Assembly: GCF_019669985.1 (NCBI RefSeq)
Contig: NZ_AP019782.1
Location: forward strand, 3,838,001 to 3,902,000
DNA length: 64,000 nt
Source of the DNA: Methylogaea oryzae
Lineage (GTDB): Bacteria; Pseudomonadota; Gammaproteobacteria; Methylococcales; Methylococcaceae
Direction: 5' to 3'
The number at the start of each line of letters is the position of its first letter. Positions within the stretch are counted from its first letter, which is position 1. The notes below the pieces were generated by a model. The model did no database searches. It saw only the letters and a list, made by a program, of their open reading frames with translations, and was not told the origin of the DNA. Shown here piece after piece: positions 9,156 through 16,269 of this stretch. The position numbers and the translations under genes were made by a program.

Positions 9156-10064
9156 TCAGTCCCGCTCGACGCCATAGCGCACCCACAAGCGGTGTTCGCC
9201 CCCCGGCGCCACCGTCGCCACGTCGTCGGCGGCGTTGGCGCTTTCCACGCAGAGCATGCCCAAATAGGTTTCGTCCCCGCCCATGTCCCCCAAAGCGGCC
9301 GCCTTGTCGCGCCAAGGATTCCACACCACGGTGGAGCGGCTGCCGCGCTTTTCGATGCGGATGCGGCGCGCCAGGCCGGGATCGTCGATGACGCAATCGG
9401 CGGCGCTGTCCAGGTAGATGCGGTCCAGCTCCGCGGCGACGGTGAGCGGACCGGATTGGCGCTTGCGCCGGCCGCCGTCCAGCTTGTCCAAGTAGGGCAG
9501 GCCTTCCAAGCCGTGGAGCGCGACCCGCCGCACGTCGCTCACGGCGAAATAGGCGTGCAGGGCCGTGCCGACGGTGAAGGCTGCGCCGCCGGTGTTGCGC
9601 GTCACCAACTCCAACTCCAGCGCCGTTCCCACCGTCACGCGCAATTCCAGCTCGAAAGCATGGGGCCACCAGGCCCGCGCCTCCGCCACGGCGGGCAGCC
9701 GCAACGCGATGCAGGTCGCCCCGTCCGCCCGCCGGCCGGTCTCCGCTACCTCCCACAACGCGGTCCGGGCGAAACCGTGGGCGGGGAACGCCGCCTCGCT
9801 GGGATGGGCGCCGAACCAGGGCCAGCACAGCGGCACGCCGCCGCGTATGGCCTTGCCGGGCCGCAGTATCGCGCCGGGCGACAGCCACAGCACCGGCGGC
9901 TCGCCCGCCGGCGACCAGGTCGTCAACTGCGCGCCCTGCAAGGCGAGGGTGGCGCGAGCCTGAGCGTTGGCCACTTCCGCCAGCACCAGCCCGCCGGCGT
10001 CCTGCGTGAAAGCGATCGCCCCGTCACCGCCGTGGCGGGCATTGAGGGCGGCAATATCGGTCAT
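9156..10064 (-). CDS. Aldose 1-epimerase family protein, probable D-hexose-6-phosphate mutarotase (YeaD-like)
   Basis: About 302 residues from the ATG at 10064, which has AGGAG 9 nt upstream. An alternative upstream start at 10127 lacks a ribosome binding site. Galactose-mutarotase fold: RGGVPLCWPWFGAHP, a catalytic-type His in HGFAR and HAYFAVSDV, and the acidic segment ...VVWNPW... near the end. The family interconverts alpha and beta anomers of hexose 6-phosphates. It converges with the kinase gene (11-bp gap). Confidence 0.83.
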   Translation of the reverse strand: MTDIAALNARHGGDGAIAFTQDAGGLVLAEVANAQARATLALQGAQLTTWSPAGEPPVLWLSPGAILRPGKAIRGGVPLCWPWFGAHPSEAAFPAHGFARTALWEVAETGRRADGATCIALRLPAVAEARAWWPHAFELELRVTVGTALELELVTRNTGGAAFTVGTALHAYFAVSDVRRVALHGLEGLPYLDKLDGGRRKRQSGPLTVAAELDRIYLDSAADCVIDDPGLARRIRIEKRGSRSTVVWNPWRDKAAALGDMGGDETYLGMLCVESANAADDVATVAPGGEHRLWVRYGVERD

Positions 10065-10195
10065 GCGTGTGGGCTCCTGTGTTGAACGCACGCCATACTG
10101 CACCATCGCCGCCGGGCGCGCCACCAACCGCCGCGCCCGGCGGCCAGCGGCCGGCCCTATAATCCCTTCGATTTTTCGGCCACCACGGATACCCC

Positions 10196-11863
10196 ATGTC
10201 GCCCCAAGCTCCCAACCAGCAACCCACTTTCGCCGAACACTGCCGCTACTGGCTGGACCGCAACATCCTCGACCTGGGCCGGCAGATGCGGCTCAGCTAC
10301 CTGCCGCCGCTGATGGTGTACTTGGCGGCGGGGGTGTCGGGACTGACCGGCATCGTCGGCGCGTTTTTCGTCAAGGAATACCTGGGCCTGTCGGCGGAAT
10401 TCCTCGCCGCGCTGGGCTTCTGGACCATGCTTCCGTGGACGCTGAAAATGCCCCTGGGCCACTTGGTGGACCTGATCTGGCGGCACAAGGCCGGGCTGAT
10501 TTATCTCGGCGCGGCCCTCATCGCCGCCAGCCTGCTCATCATGTCCGGCCTGTTGAGCAGCCCGGCGGCAATGCGCGAGGTGCTGCCGGCGGAAACCTGG
10601 TACGTGCTGGCGGCGCTGCTGTCGCCCATCGGCTACGTGCTGCAGGACACCGTGGCCGACGCCATGACGGTGGAGGCGGTGGCGCGCTACGACGAACAGG
10701 GCAAGCCGGTGTCGGAGGAACAACTGCGCCTGGCCCACACCACCATGCAGACCCTCGGGCGGGTCGCCATCATCGGCGGCTCGCTGCTGGTGGCGGCGGC
10801 CAACGTCTATTTGTTCAGCGGCGTGGAAAGCCTCGATGCCGCGCAAAAAGCGGCCGTCTACCTGAACATCTATCACCTAGCCCTGGTCATTCCCGTCGTC
10901 TCCGTGCTGGGTGTGCTGCTGGCCGCTTTCCTGCGCTACCGCGAGGCGCGGAGGCTGGCCGCCCAAGGCCTGGAGTTCGACGAAATCGAACGGCGCCTGG
11001 CGCGCCCGGCGGAGGAAATCACGGAAGTGAACTGGTGGATATTGGGCGGCGGTTTGGGCTTCTGCGTGTTCTCCGTCGCCATGGGCCTGTCCAAGCTGCC
11101 CTTGAGCGAAGAAATCGTCTTCGCCGGTTCGCTGGTCATCGTGCTGTTCCTCATGGCGCGGCTCACGGCGGATTTATCGCCCCGCTCCCGCCACGCCCTG
11201 TTCGGCATCGCCGCGGTGATTTTCGCCTTCCGCGCCACGCCCTCGGCCGGCGCTGGCTCCACCTGGTGGATGATCGACGTGCTGGGATTCGACCAGAGTT
11301 TTTTGTCCAAGCTGTCCCTGCTCACCAGCGCCCTAACCCTATTCGGCATGTTCGTCTTCCGCCGCTTCATGGCGGAACGGCCCATCACCTACATCGTCGC
11401 CTTCCTCACCATCGTCGGCACCGTGCTGTTCCTGCCCAATCTCGCCATGTACTACGGTTTCCATGAATGGACCGCCGCCCACACCGGCGGCGTGGTGGAC
11501 GCCCGTTTCATCGCCCTCATCGACACCGCGCTGGAATCGCCCCTGGGCCAGATATCCATGATCCCCATGCTGGCCTGGATCGCCAACTCCGCCCCGGCCA
11601 AGCTCAAGGCCACCTATTTCGCCGTCATGGCCGCTTTCGTCAACCTGGCCCTATCCCTGTCGCAACTGGGCAGCAAATACCTCAACCACCTCTTCACCGT
11701 CACCCGCGAAGTGCGCGACGCCGCCACCGGCGCCGTCAGCATGCCCGCCGATTACAGCCAACTGGGCAACCTGTTCATCGCCACCACGGTGATTGGGTTG
11801 GCGCTGCCGCTGGCGGCGATTTTCGTCGCCCGGCGGACTTGGTTGGCGGAGGGGGAGCAGTGA
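10196..11863 (+). CDS. MFS transporter, folate-biopterin transporter (BT1)-like
   Basis: 555 residues with about 12 predicted helices. The segment LPWTLKMPLGHLVDLIWRHK resembles the BT1-family motif after helix 2-3. A long central loop (RYREARRLAAQGLEFDEIERRLARP) separates the halves. The last helices carry NSAPAKLKATYFAVMAAFVN. BT1 proteins move folates or pterins in protists, plants and cyanobacteria, but many bacterial members have no known substrate. No pterin gene is adjacent; moaC is 3.4 kb away and unrelated by operon. Confidence 0.7.
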   Translation: MSPQAPNQQPTFAEHCRYWLDRNILDLGRQMRLSYLPPLMVYLAAGVSGLTGIVGAFFVKEYLGLSAEFLAALGFWTMLPWTLKMPLGHLVDLIWRHKAGLIYLGAALIAASLLIMSGLLSSPAAMREVLPAETWYVLAALLSPIGYVLQDTVADAMTVEAVARYDEQGKPVSEEQLRLAHTTMQTLGRVAIIGGSLLVAAANVYLFSGVESLDAAQKAAVYLNIYHLALVIPVVSVLGVLLAAFLRYREARRLAAQGLEFDEIERRLARPAEEITEVNWWILGGGLGFCVFSVAMGLSKLPLSEEIVFAGSLVIVLFLMARLTADLSPRSRHALFGIAAVIFAFRATPSAGAGSTWWMIDVLGFDQSFLSKLSLLTSALTLFGMFVFRRFMAERPITYIVAFLTIVGTVLFLPNLAMYYGFHEWTAAHTGGVVDARFIALIDTALESPLGQISMIPMLAWIANSAPAKLKATYFAVMAAFVNLALSLSQLGSKYLNHLFTVTREVRDAATGAVSMPADYSQLGNLFIATTVIGLALPLAAIFVARRTWLAEGEQ

Positions 11864-11894
11864 AACGTGGGGATCAAACAGCTACGGCCTTCCG

Positions 11895-11934
11895 GTCCCC
11901 TCTTCCTGCGGGAGAGGGTTAGGGTGAGGGAACT
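11895..11934. repeat. REP-like interspersed palindromic repeat (CCCTCTCCC family), copy 1
   Basis: TCCCCTCTTCCTGCGGGAGAGGG followed by TTAGGGTGAGGG. The same element recurs at about 17701-17737 and 17816-17851. It is a widespread extragenic palindrome type and lies just after the transporter stop. Confidence 0.6.
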
Positions 11935-12027
11935 TCAAACCAACTCGCAGCCTCCGCTGGCGTCGACAAACCCCGGCAACCCGTACACGCACCGTACATG
12001 CTATAGTCCTCCCAGGAGGCAACCGCC

Positions 12028-12324
12028 ATGAACGCCAATCTTTCCCAGCGTGACGAACGCATCGACTTGCGCCTGTCCGGCGAGGTCAAAACCCTGCTGG
12101 CGCGGGCCGCGTCCTATTCCGGCATGTCCCTGTCGGGCTTCTTGCTGTCCGCCGCGGCGGACAAAGCCCGGCAAGTGGTGGCGGAACAGGAGCTGCTGAC
12201 GCTGAGCGTCAAGGACTGGGAGGCGTTTCTCGCCGCCCTGGACCAGGCGGAACAGCCCCGCCCGCAACTGGAAGCCGCCGCCCGGCGCTATAAAAACCGG
12301 CGGGCCGGCGCCGATGCCGGCTGA
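12028..12324 (+). CDS. TacA-type antitoxin (DUF1778, ribbon-helix-helix)
   Basis: 98 residues. The N-terminal RHH DNA-binding part (ERIDLRLSGEVKTLLARAA, SGMSLSGFLLSAA) is typical of DUF1778; the C-terminal half (TLSVKDWEAFLAALDQAE) is the toxin-neutralising tail. AGGAGG lies 9 nt before the ATG. It overlaps the following acetyltransferase gene by 11 bp, the usual arrangement of TacA/TacT modules. Family knowledge: the antitoxin blocks the toxin and represses the operon. Near-repeats CGTACACGCAC and CGTACATGC just upstream (about 11980-12002) could be the operator. Confidence 0.9.
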   Translation: MNANLSQRDERIDLRLSGEVKTLLARAASYSGMSLSGFLLSAAADKARQVVAEQELLTLSVKDWEAFLAALDQAEQPRPQLEAAARRYKNRRAGADAG

Positions 12325-12832
12325 TTGGCGCATTGAGCCCCTGGCGCGGAACCACATCCGCGCCGATTTCGACTGCGGCGAGCCGGAACTCAACGACTAC
12401 CTGGTCAAATACGCCAGGCAAAACCAGGACCACGGCCTGGCAAGGACTTTCGTCGCCGTGCTGGATGACGCGCCGGACGTAGTGGCCGGCTACTACGCCC
12501 TCACCGTAGGCGCCCTCGATAAAACCCACCTGCCGCCCGCCGCCGCCAAACGCCTCCCAAGCTTCCCCCTGCCGATAGCAAGACTGGCGCGGCTCGCCGT
12601 AGACCGCCGCGCCCAAGGCCAAGGACTCGGCGAAGACCTGCTGATGGATGCCCTACACCGCTGCCTGACCATCGCCGACCAGGCCGGCGTCCTCGCCGTG
12701 CTGGTGGACGCCAAACACCCCACCGCTCGCGCCTTCTATACCCGCTACGAATTCGACAGCCTGCCCGACCAGCCGTTGCCCCTCTGGCTGCCCATGGCGG
12801 CGATTAGGCGGTTGTTTGGGAGCGGAGAGTAA
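12314..12832 (+). CDS. TacT-type GNAT acetyltransferase toxin
   Basis: 172 residues with a GNAT fold: DFDCGEPELNDYLVKYARQNQ at the N-terminus, ARLAVDRRAQGQGLGEDLLMDAL (acetyl-CoA binding R/Q-x-x-G-x-G/A) and the C-terminal HPTARAFYTRYEF with the conserved Tyr. TacT toxins acetylate charged aminoacyl-tRNAs and arrest translation. Coupled to the antitoxin by overlap. It looks intact. Confidence 0.9.
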   Translation: MPADWRIEPLARNHIRADFDCGEPELNDYLVKYARQNQDHGLARTFVAVLDDAPDVVAGYYALTVGALDKTHLPPAAAKRLPSFPLPIARLARLAVDRRAQGQGLGEDLLMDALHRCLTIADQAGVLAVLVDAKHPTARAFYTRYEFDSLPDQPLPLWLPMAAIRRLFGSGE

Positions 12833-12914
12833 GGCGTCATCCGAGAAAGTTTTCCCTGGTTGCTTTCCGCGGGGTGTGCCGCATAATCGTCAATGGCCGT
12901 GGCCCGTGCGGCGT

Positions 12915-12972
12915 GCTAAACGGAATTCGTATAGCACCGATATACCATATTCTGTTTAATCAACTGTTAGCC
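12915..12972 (+). other. Possible attC/attI-like recombination site before the first cassette gene (degenerate)
   Basis: Ends in GTTAGCC (12966-12972), a near match to the integron core GTTRRRY. It begins with GCTAAAC about 50 nt upstream, and the imperfect arms GAATTCGTATA and the complement of TATACCATATTC lie between. Weaker than the downstream attC. It marks the left edge of the low-GC cassette-like patch. Confidence 0.35.
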
Positions 12973-12981
12973 CTTTCAACC

Positions 12982-13887
12982 ATGCCGATTAGCAAAGAAC
13001 TCCGCAGCAACATCGTTACCGCTCTTGTCTCGGCGGTTTTGACTGCTACAGGCTTCCTGGGGAAGGAATACGTCGACGAAAAGAATCGACAGAAGCAATA
13101 CATTGGTGAGTTGCATAAGCAGCTTTACGACAAGGGAGCTGCCGAACTAGAGAAAATCAATTCCGCATACTCGGAACTCCAGTCGCTGCTTAATAAGGAT
13201 TACGCCCTTACGACCTACGAGCTTGAAGCTGGCTATACGAAGTTGCAGGAAGCAATCGAGTCTTATCGAAAGTACATCAGGGAACTCGAACGCTTCGGTA
13301 ATTCAGGGCAAGTACAGGTCGCAAAGAATTTGGACGAGTGGATTGTAGGGCTCTACGCGGAATTCAATTTGCAGTACAAGACTGCCGAGCAAGTTCAACG
13401 TCGAGTTCGTGAACTACTGCAAATCGACAATCCGAAAAGCGACTTCTTCAAGGCCGTGAATACTGCACTTGACGCAGACCTGGAGAGACTGATTCAGAAT
13501 GAAAACCGCGTCTACTACGAAGCTGGCTGGTTCAAGAAGCCTGTAATTAGAGGGCTTGAACAGTATCTAAACTATCAGTTCCGAACCGCCATTGGACTGG
13601 AAGCGACCGCGGATATTGCTAAAGCCGTTAACGAGCTTCCCGAGCTATCTAAACGAAAGCCGGAATCTGAGTACAAAGAAAGCAACATTCCCTTTGTCTT
13701 TGCGGAAGGCCGCGCATTCGAAGCGCCGACTCTCGAGTTCAAAGGCGAGCTTGGCTTCCTCAAGCAAAAGAATGAGATTCTCAAGGAACAGGTGAAGGTA
13801 AAGTTCATCGCCCAGGTGGTTCAGCATGACAAAGCTATCCAAGAGCTTCTCAAGAAGCGGAAGTCGTCTATCAACCGAAAGGGCTAA
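12982..13887 (+). CDS. Hypothetical membrane-anchored coiled-coil protein (integron cassette gene)
   Basis: 301 residues from the ATG at 12982, 9 bp after the GTTAGCC core. One N-terminal hydrophobic segment (NIVTALVSAVLTATGFLG) is followed by a charged helical region (ELHKQLYDKGAAELEKINSAYSELQ) likely to form coiled coil, and a Lys-rich end. Function unknown. The TAA stop lies inside the inverse core of the following attC, as is common in gene cassettes. GC content and codon use (many AAG, GAA, TTC and AT-rich codons) differ from the flanking genes, indicating transfer. Confidence 0.72.
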   Translation: MPISKELRSNIVTALVSAVLTATGFLGKEYVDEKNRQKQYIGELHKQLYDKGAAELEKINSAYSELQSLLNKDYALTTYELEAGYTKLQEAIESYRKYIRELERFGNSGQVQVAKNLDEWIVGLYAEFNLQYKTAEQVQRRVRELLQIDNPKSDFFKAVNTALDADLERLIQNENRVYYEAGWFKKPVIRGLEQYLNYQFRTAIGLEATADIAKAVNELPELSKRKPESEYKESNIPFVFAEGRAFEAPTLEFKGELGFLKQKNEILKEQVKVKFIAQVVQHDKAIQELLKKRKSSINRKG

Positions 13888-13947
13888 CCTGGCAGTCGAG
13901 CGGACCTGCGCGAAAAGCCGCGCAGGGCGCTCACTTCCACGTTAGAT
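13882..13947 (+). other. attC site (integron cassette recombination site)
   Basis: 66 bp from inverse core GGCTAAC (13882-13888) to core GTTAGAT (13941-13947, matches GTTRRRY). Between them, CCTGCGCG / CGCGCAGG are perfect arms around a 6-nt loop, flanked by GAGCG / CGCTC. This bulged cruciform is the hallmark of attC and resembles common environmental cassette sites. No intI gene is visible, so this would be a cluster lacking a nearby integrase. Confidence 0.72.
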
Positions 13948-13963
13948 TTCATAAGGAGCATGT

Positions 13964-14466
13964 GTGAAGCCCGATACGGGAAAATACAGAAGAATATTCG
14001 AAAGCATATCTCCTGACGAAATCAAGGAGCTGAATAGGCTAAATGACGAAGAACAACAGAGGCAGGCAAAAGCATTTAAAGAGGGATATGAAAATCGCAT
14101 CTGCTATCTTTGCAACAAGCCTTTTAAAACCATAAGCACGAACAATCCATGCCTGCACTGGCTTCTGCGCCAATGTAAATTCAAAAAGAAGATTTTCCAA
14201 AAATATATGCCAAATATGGCTATGGGAATATAGCCTCATTCGTCAGATGGTGTGCAAACCAAGAGCGCCTACTATCAAACATCAATGATCTAAAAGATGA
14301 GATACCAGATCGTAAAATTATCTCTTACACAGTCAAATGGAAGAATATTGAGTGGACATTTGATTGTTCCAAGAATGATTTAGATGGGCACGATGGCTCA
14401 TCAATCGATTATCCTCATTATCACTTTCAGATGAGGATAGATGGCAATGGCCGTAGGGTGCGGTGA
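13964..14466 (+). pseudogene. Cassette gene of unknown function, interrupted by a -1 frameshift
   Basis: A GTG at 13964 with AAGGAG 5 nt upstream opens a frame (KPDTGKYRRIFESISPDE, CYLCNKPF) that ends at 14233. A second frame is open from 14188 (KEDFPKIYAKYGYGNI) to the TGA at 14466 and reads as a natural continuation. The switch falls at C-AAA-AAG (14182-14188), where one missing A in the run would break the gene. The same heptamer is also a possible -1 slippery site, but no stimulatory structure was evident. The last codons run into a palindromic repeat, so the 3' end may be displaced. Low GC, like its neighbour. Confidence 0.6.
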
Positions 14467-14490
14467 GTCGGCGAACCGCACCGCTCGCGG
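14453..14490. repeat. Palindromic REP-like element at the end of the frameshifted cassette gene
   Basis: GTGCGGT (14458-14464) pairs with ACCGCAC (14475-14481), followed by CCGC-TCG-CGG. The GTAGGGTGCGGT...ACCGCACC pattern is a common extragenic palindrome. Here it supplies the final codons and stop of the preceding reading frame. Confidence 0.5.
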
Positions 14491-14546
14491 TTGATCGGTC
14501 GCTACCACTCACCACGTCTTCCGCGGGCTAAATGAGGGCTAATTCA

Positions 14547-14804
14547 ATGCCAACCGTTCTTGTTCTTCTTGGATGGAGATTGTTTTTCTACGCGAATGAA
14601 GGCAACGAGCCCATACACATCCATTGCATCAATGGCGACATGGAATGCAAGTTCTGGATAGACGTGGAAAGCTTCGACATTCAGGAAGCGTTTGCTTTCA
14701 AGATGTCACCGCGTGACAAGCGGCAGATTCGCAAGATCATATTCGAGCATTTCGAGTATATTGTCGAACAATGGCAGGAATTCCAACGGAGGCGACAACC
14801 GTGA
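14547..14804 (+). CDS. DUF4160 domain protein
   Basis: 85 residues from ATG 14547. DUF4160 core: PTVLVLLGWRLFFYANEG, EPIHIHCINGDMECKFWID and a C-terminal helix ending EHFEYIVEQWQEF. The family is often paired with DUF2442 and considered a candidate toxin-antitoxin or regulatory module; its biochemical activity is not established. The stop overlaps the next start (GTGA), so the two are translationally coupled. Confidence 0.82.
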   Translation: MPTVLVLLGWRLFFYANEGNEPIHIHCINGDMECKFWIDVESFDIQEAFAFKMSPRDKRQIRKIIFEHFEYIVEQWQEFQRRRQP

Positions 14805-15058
14805 GCATTTACCACAAAGTCGAAAACGTTAAGATCGAGGAAGGGAGGCTGTCCATGGTGGTGGACGGCCGATTCGTCTCCAAAAGCCTGAGCGACATAT
14901 CGCCCGCGCTAGACAATGCCAGCGAAGAGGAAGCCCAAAATTACACGGTATCGGCTTCGGGATACGGCATCCATTGGCCGCTGATCGACGAGGACATTTC
15001 CATCGACGGCTTGCTGGGCGTCACGCACTCGCCGCCGCAATGGAAGAAAAGCGCATAG
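14801..15058 (+). CDS. DUF2442 domain protein (partner of DUF4160)
   Basis: 85 residues from GTG 14801, with GGAGG about 8 nt upstream inside the previous gene. DUF2442 features: VENVKIEEGRLSMVVDGR, SPALDNASEEEAQNYTVSAS and GIHWPLIDEDISIDGLLG. In known pairs this is the putative DNA-binding antitoxin or regulator. Together with DUF4160 it closes the accessory patch. Confidence 0.82.
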   Translation: MSIYHKVENVKIEEGRLSMVVDGRFVSKSLSDISPALDNASEEEAQNYTVSASGYGIHWPLIDEDISIDGLLGVTHSPPQWKKSA

Positions 15059-15106
15059 CAAGTAAAGCCGGTGTCGGAACAGTGCCGTTAAGTTAGGGGA
15101 AAACTT

Positions 15107-15246
15107 CGTCGTTCCGGCAGGGATTGCCGACAGCCGCAGCAGTGAAGCTGACTGGGACAGCGGCGTAACTGAAACCCAGGCGCCACGGAAGGCAGGCGCT
15201 GCCTACATCCCTGCTTCTGGATGCCGGCAACCCTGCCGGCATGACG
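15107..15246. repeat. Inverted-repeat element (degenerate REP/MITE-like)
   Basis: CGTCGTTCCGGCAGGG at 15107-15122 is complementary, with few mismatches, to CCCTGCCGGCATGACG at 15231-15246. CTGCTTCTGGATGCCGGCAA is a commonly repeated extragenic sequence. No coding frame here is convincing. It separates the DUF2442 gene from convergent moaC. Confidence 0.5.
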
Positions 15247-15274
15247 GCTTAACTCAATGGCATTGGCGGTCAGA

Positions 15275-15763
15275 TTACGGATTGCTCTCATCCCTCCGCC
15301 AATGCCCCGACTTACCCCCCGCCTTCTCCAGCAGCCGCACGTCGCGGATGACCATGGCGCGGTCCACGGCTTTGCACATGTCGTAGATGGTCAGCAGGGC
15401 CACTTGGGTGGCGGTGAGGGCTTCCATTTCCACGCCGGTCTGGCCCACGGTTTTGGCGGTGGTGCGGCAGACGACGCGGTTTTGCGCCGGCTCGGCGGTC
15501 AGTTCGATGTCCACGTGGGTGAGGGGAATGGGGTGACAGAGGGGAATGAGGTCGGCGGTGCGCTTGCTGGCCATGATGCCGGCGATGCGGGCGATGCCCA
15601 GCACGTCGCCTTTTTTGTGGCTGCCTTGCAGGATCAAATCCAGGGTGGCCGGCAGCATGTCGATGCTGCCTTCGGCCACGGCGAGGCGCTCGGTGGCGTT
15701 TTTCGCTCCCACATCCACCATGTGCGCGGCGCCGGCTGCGTTAAAATGGGTCAGTTGGGTCAT
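15275..15763 (-). CDS. moaC: Cyclic pyranopterin monophosphate synthase (MoaC)
   Basis: 162 residues, full length. Catalyses the second step of molybdenum cofactor synthesis, converting 3',8-cyclo-GTP to cPMP. Family motifs: [56 protein letters not shown], the catalytic KAVDRAM and a C-terminal GGKSGHWRR. Stands alone; moaA, moaE and moaD are not adjacent. Confidence 0.96.
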   Translation of the reverse strand: MTQLTHFNAAGAAHMVDVGAKNATERLAVAEGSIDMLPATLDLILQGSHKKGDVLGIARIAGIMASKRTADLIPLCHPIPLTHVDIELTAEPAQNRVVCRTTAKTVGQTGVEMEALTATQVALLTIYDMCKAVDRAMVIRDVRLLEKAGGKSGHWRRDESNP

Positions 15764-15945
15764 GGCGTTGCGGTGCTGCTGGTGGAAAACGGCATTATAG
15801 AGCGCTGCCGTGCCGGCTCACCCGTCTCGGCGGATGAAAAAAAATCCATTTTTCTATCGCGCTGGCAAATTCAAGTAGCGGATAATGCGCTTTCGCATTG
15901 CCGCGGTTCGTAAGTCAGCTACCCATTCAAGAAGGAGACAATGAC

Positions 15946-16194
15946 ATGTCGAAATTGCTCACCATCACGCTCAGCGCCGTTTTGGCACCGGTGATCCTGG
16001 CCGCTCCGGCCTTCGCCGGCGACGATCCCAAGCATCCCGCTTACGATTTCCAGCCGACCATTCTGCAGAAAGCGGATCCTTCGGCGGCCTCTTCCTCGTC
16101 CGCTTCCTCCTCTTCCAGCGACAGCGCCCAGGCCAGCGAAGCCGACCCGAAGTATCCCGGCGCCTACTTCACGCCGAAAGTTCTCTATCCGTAA
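15946..16194 (+). CDS. Small exported protein, Ser-rich, unknown function
   Basis: 82 residues from ATG 15946, preceded by AAGGAG. Signal peptide with likely cleavage after APAFA. The mature part has two similar motifs (DPKHPAYDFQPTILQ and DPKYPGAYFTPKVLYP) separated by a poly-Ser stretch (SSSSASSSSSDS). The duplicated DPK-P-x-F-x-P motif suggests a two-unit ligand- or surface-binding peptide; function unknown. Followed by a strong terminator. Confidence 0.72.
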   Translation: MSKLLTITLSAVLAPVILAAPAFAGDDPKHPAYDFQPTILQKADPSAASSSSASSSSSDSAQASEADPKYPGAYFTPKVLYP

Positions 16195-16215
16195 GATCGC
16201 TGCGGACGCTCGAAG

Positions 16216-16246
16216 AAACGCCGGCCTCGCGCCGGCGTTTTTGTTT
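16216..16246 (+). terminator. Rho-independent terminator
   Basis: AACGCCGGC-CTCGC-GCCGGCGTT followed by TTTGTTT, 22 bp after the small exported protein stop. It may also act on the convergent symporter gene. Confidence 0.75.
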
Positions 16247-16269
16247 GCCCGGCGCCTTCGTCCACCGCC

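Noticed and set aside
7357-9888. 843-codon frame opposite the hybrid kinase and mutarotase
   Set aside because: Antisense to two well-supported genes; low-complexity Arg/Gly/His translation typical of GC-rich shadows.
15059-15106. Second attC after the DUF2442 gene
   Set aside because: GTTAGGG near 15091 fails the GTTRRRY core (last base) and no matching inverse core or cruciform is found.
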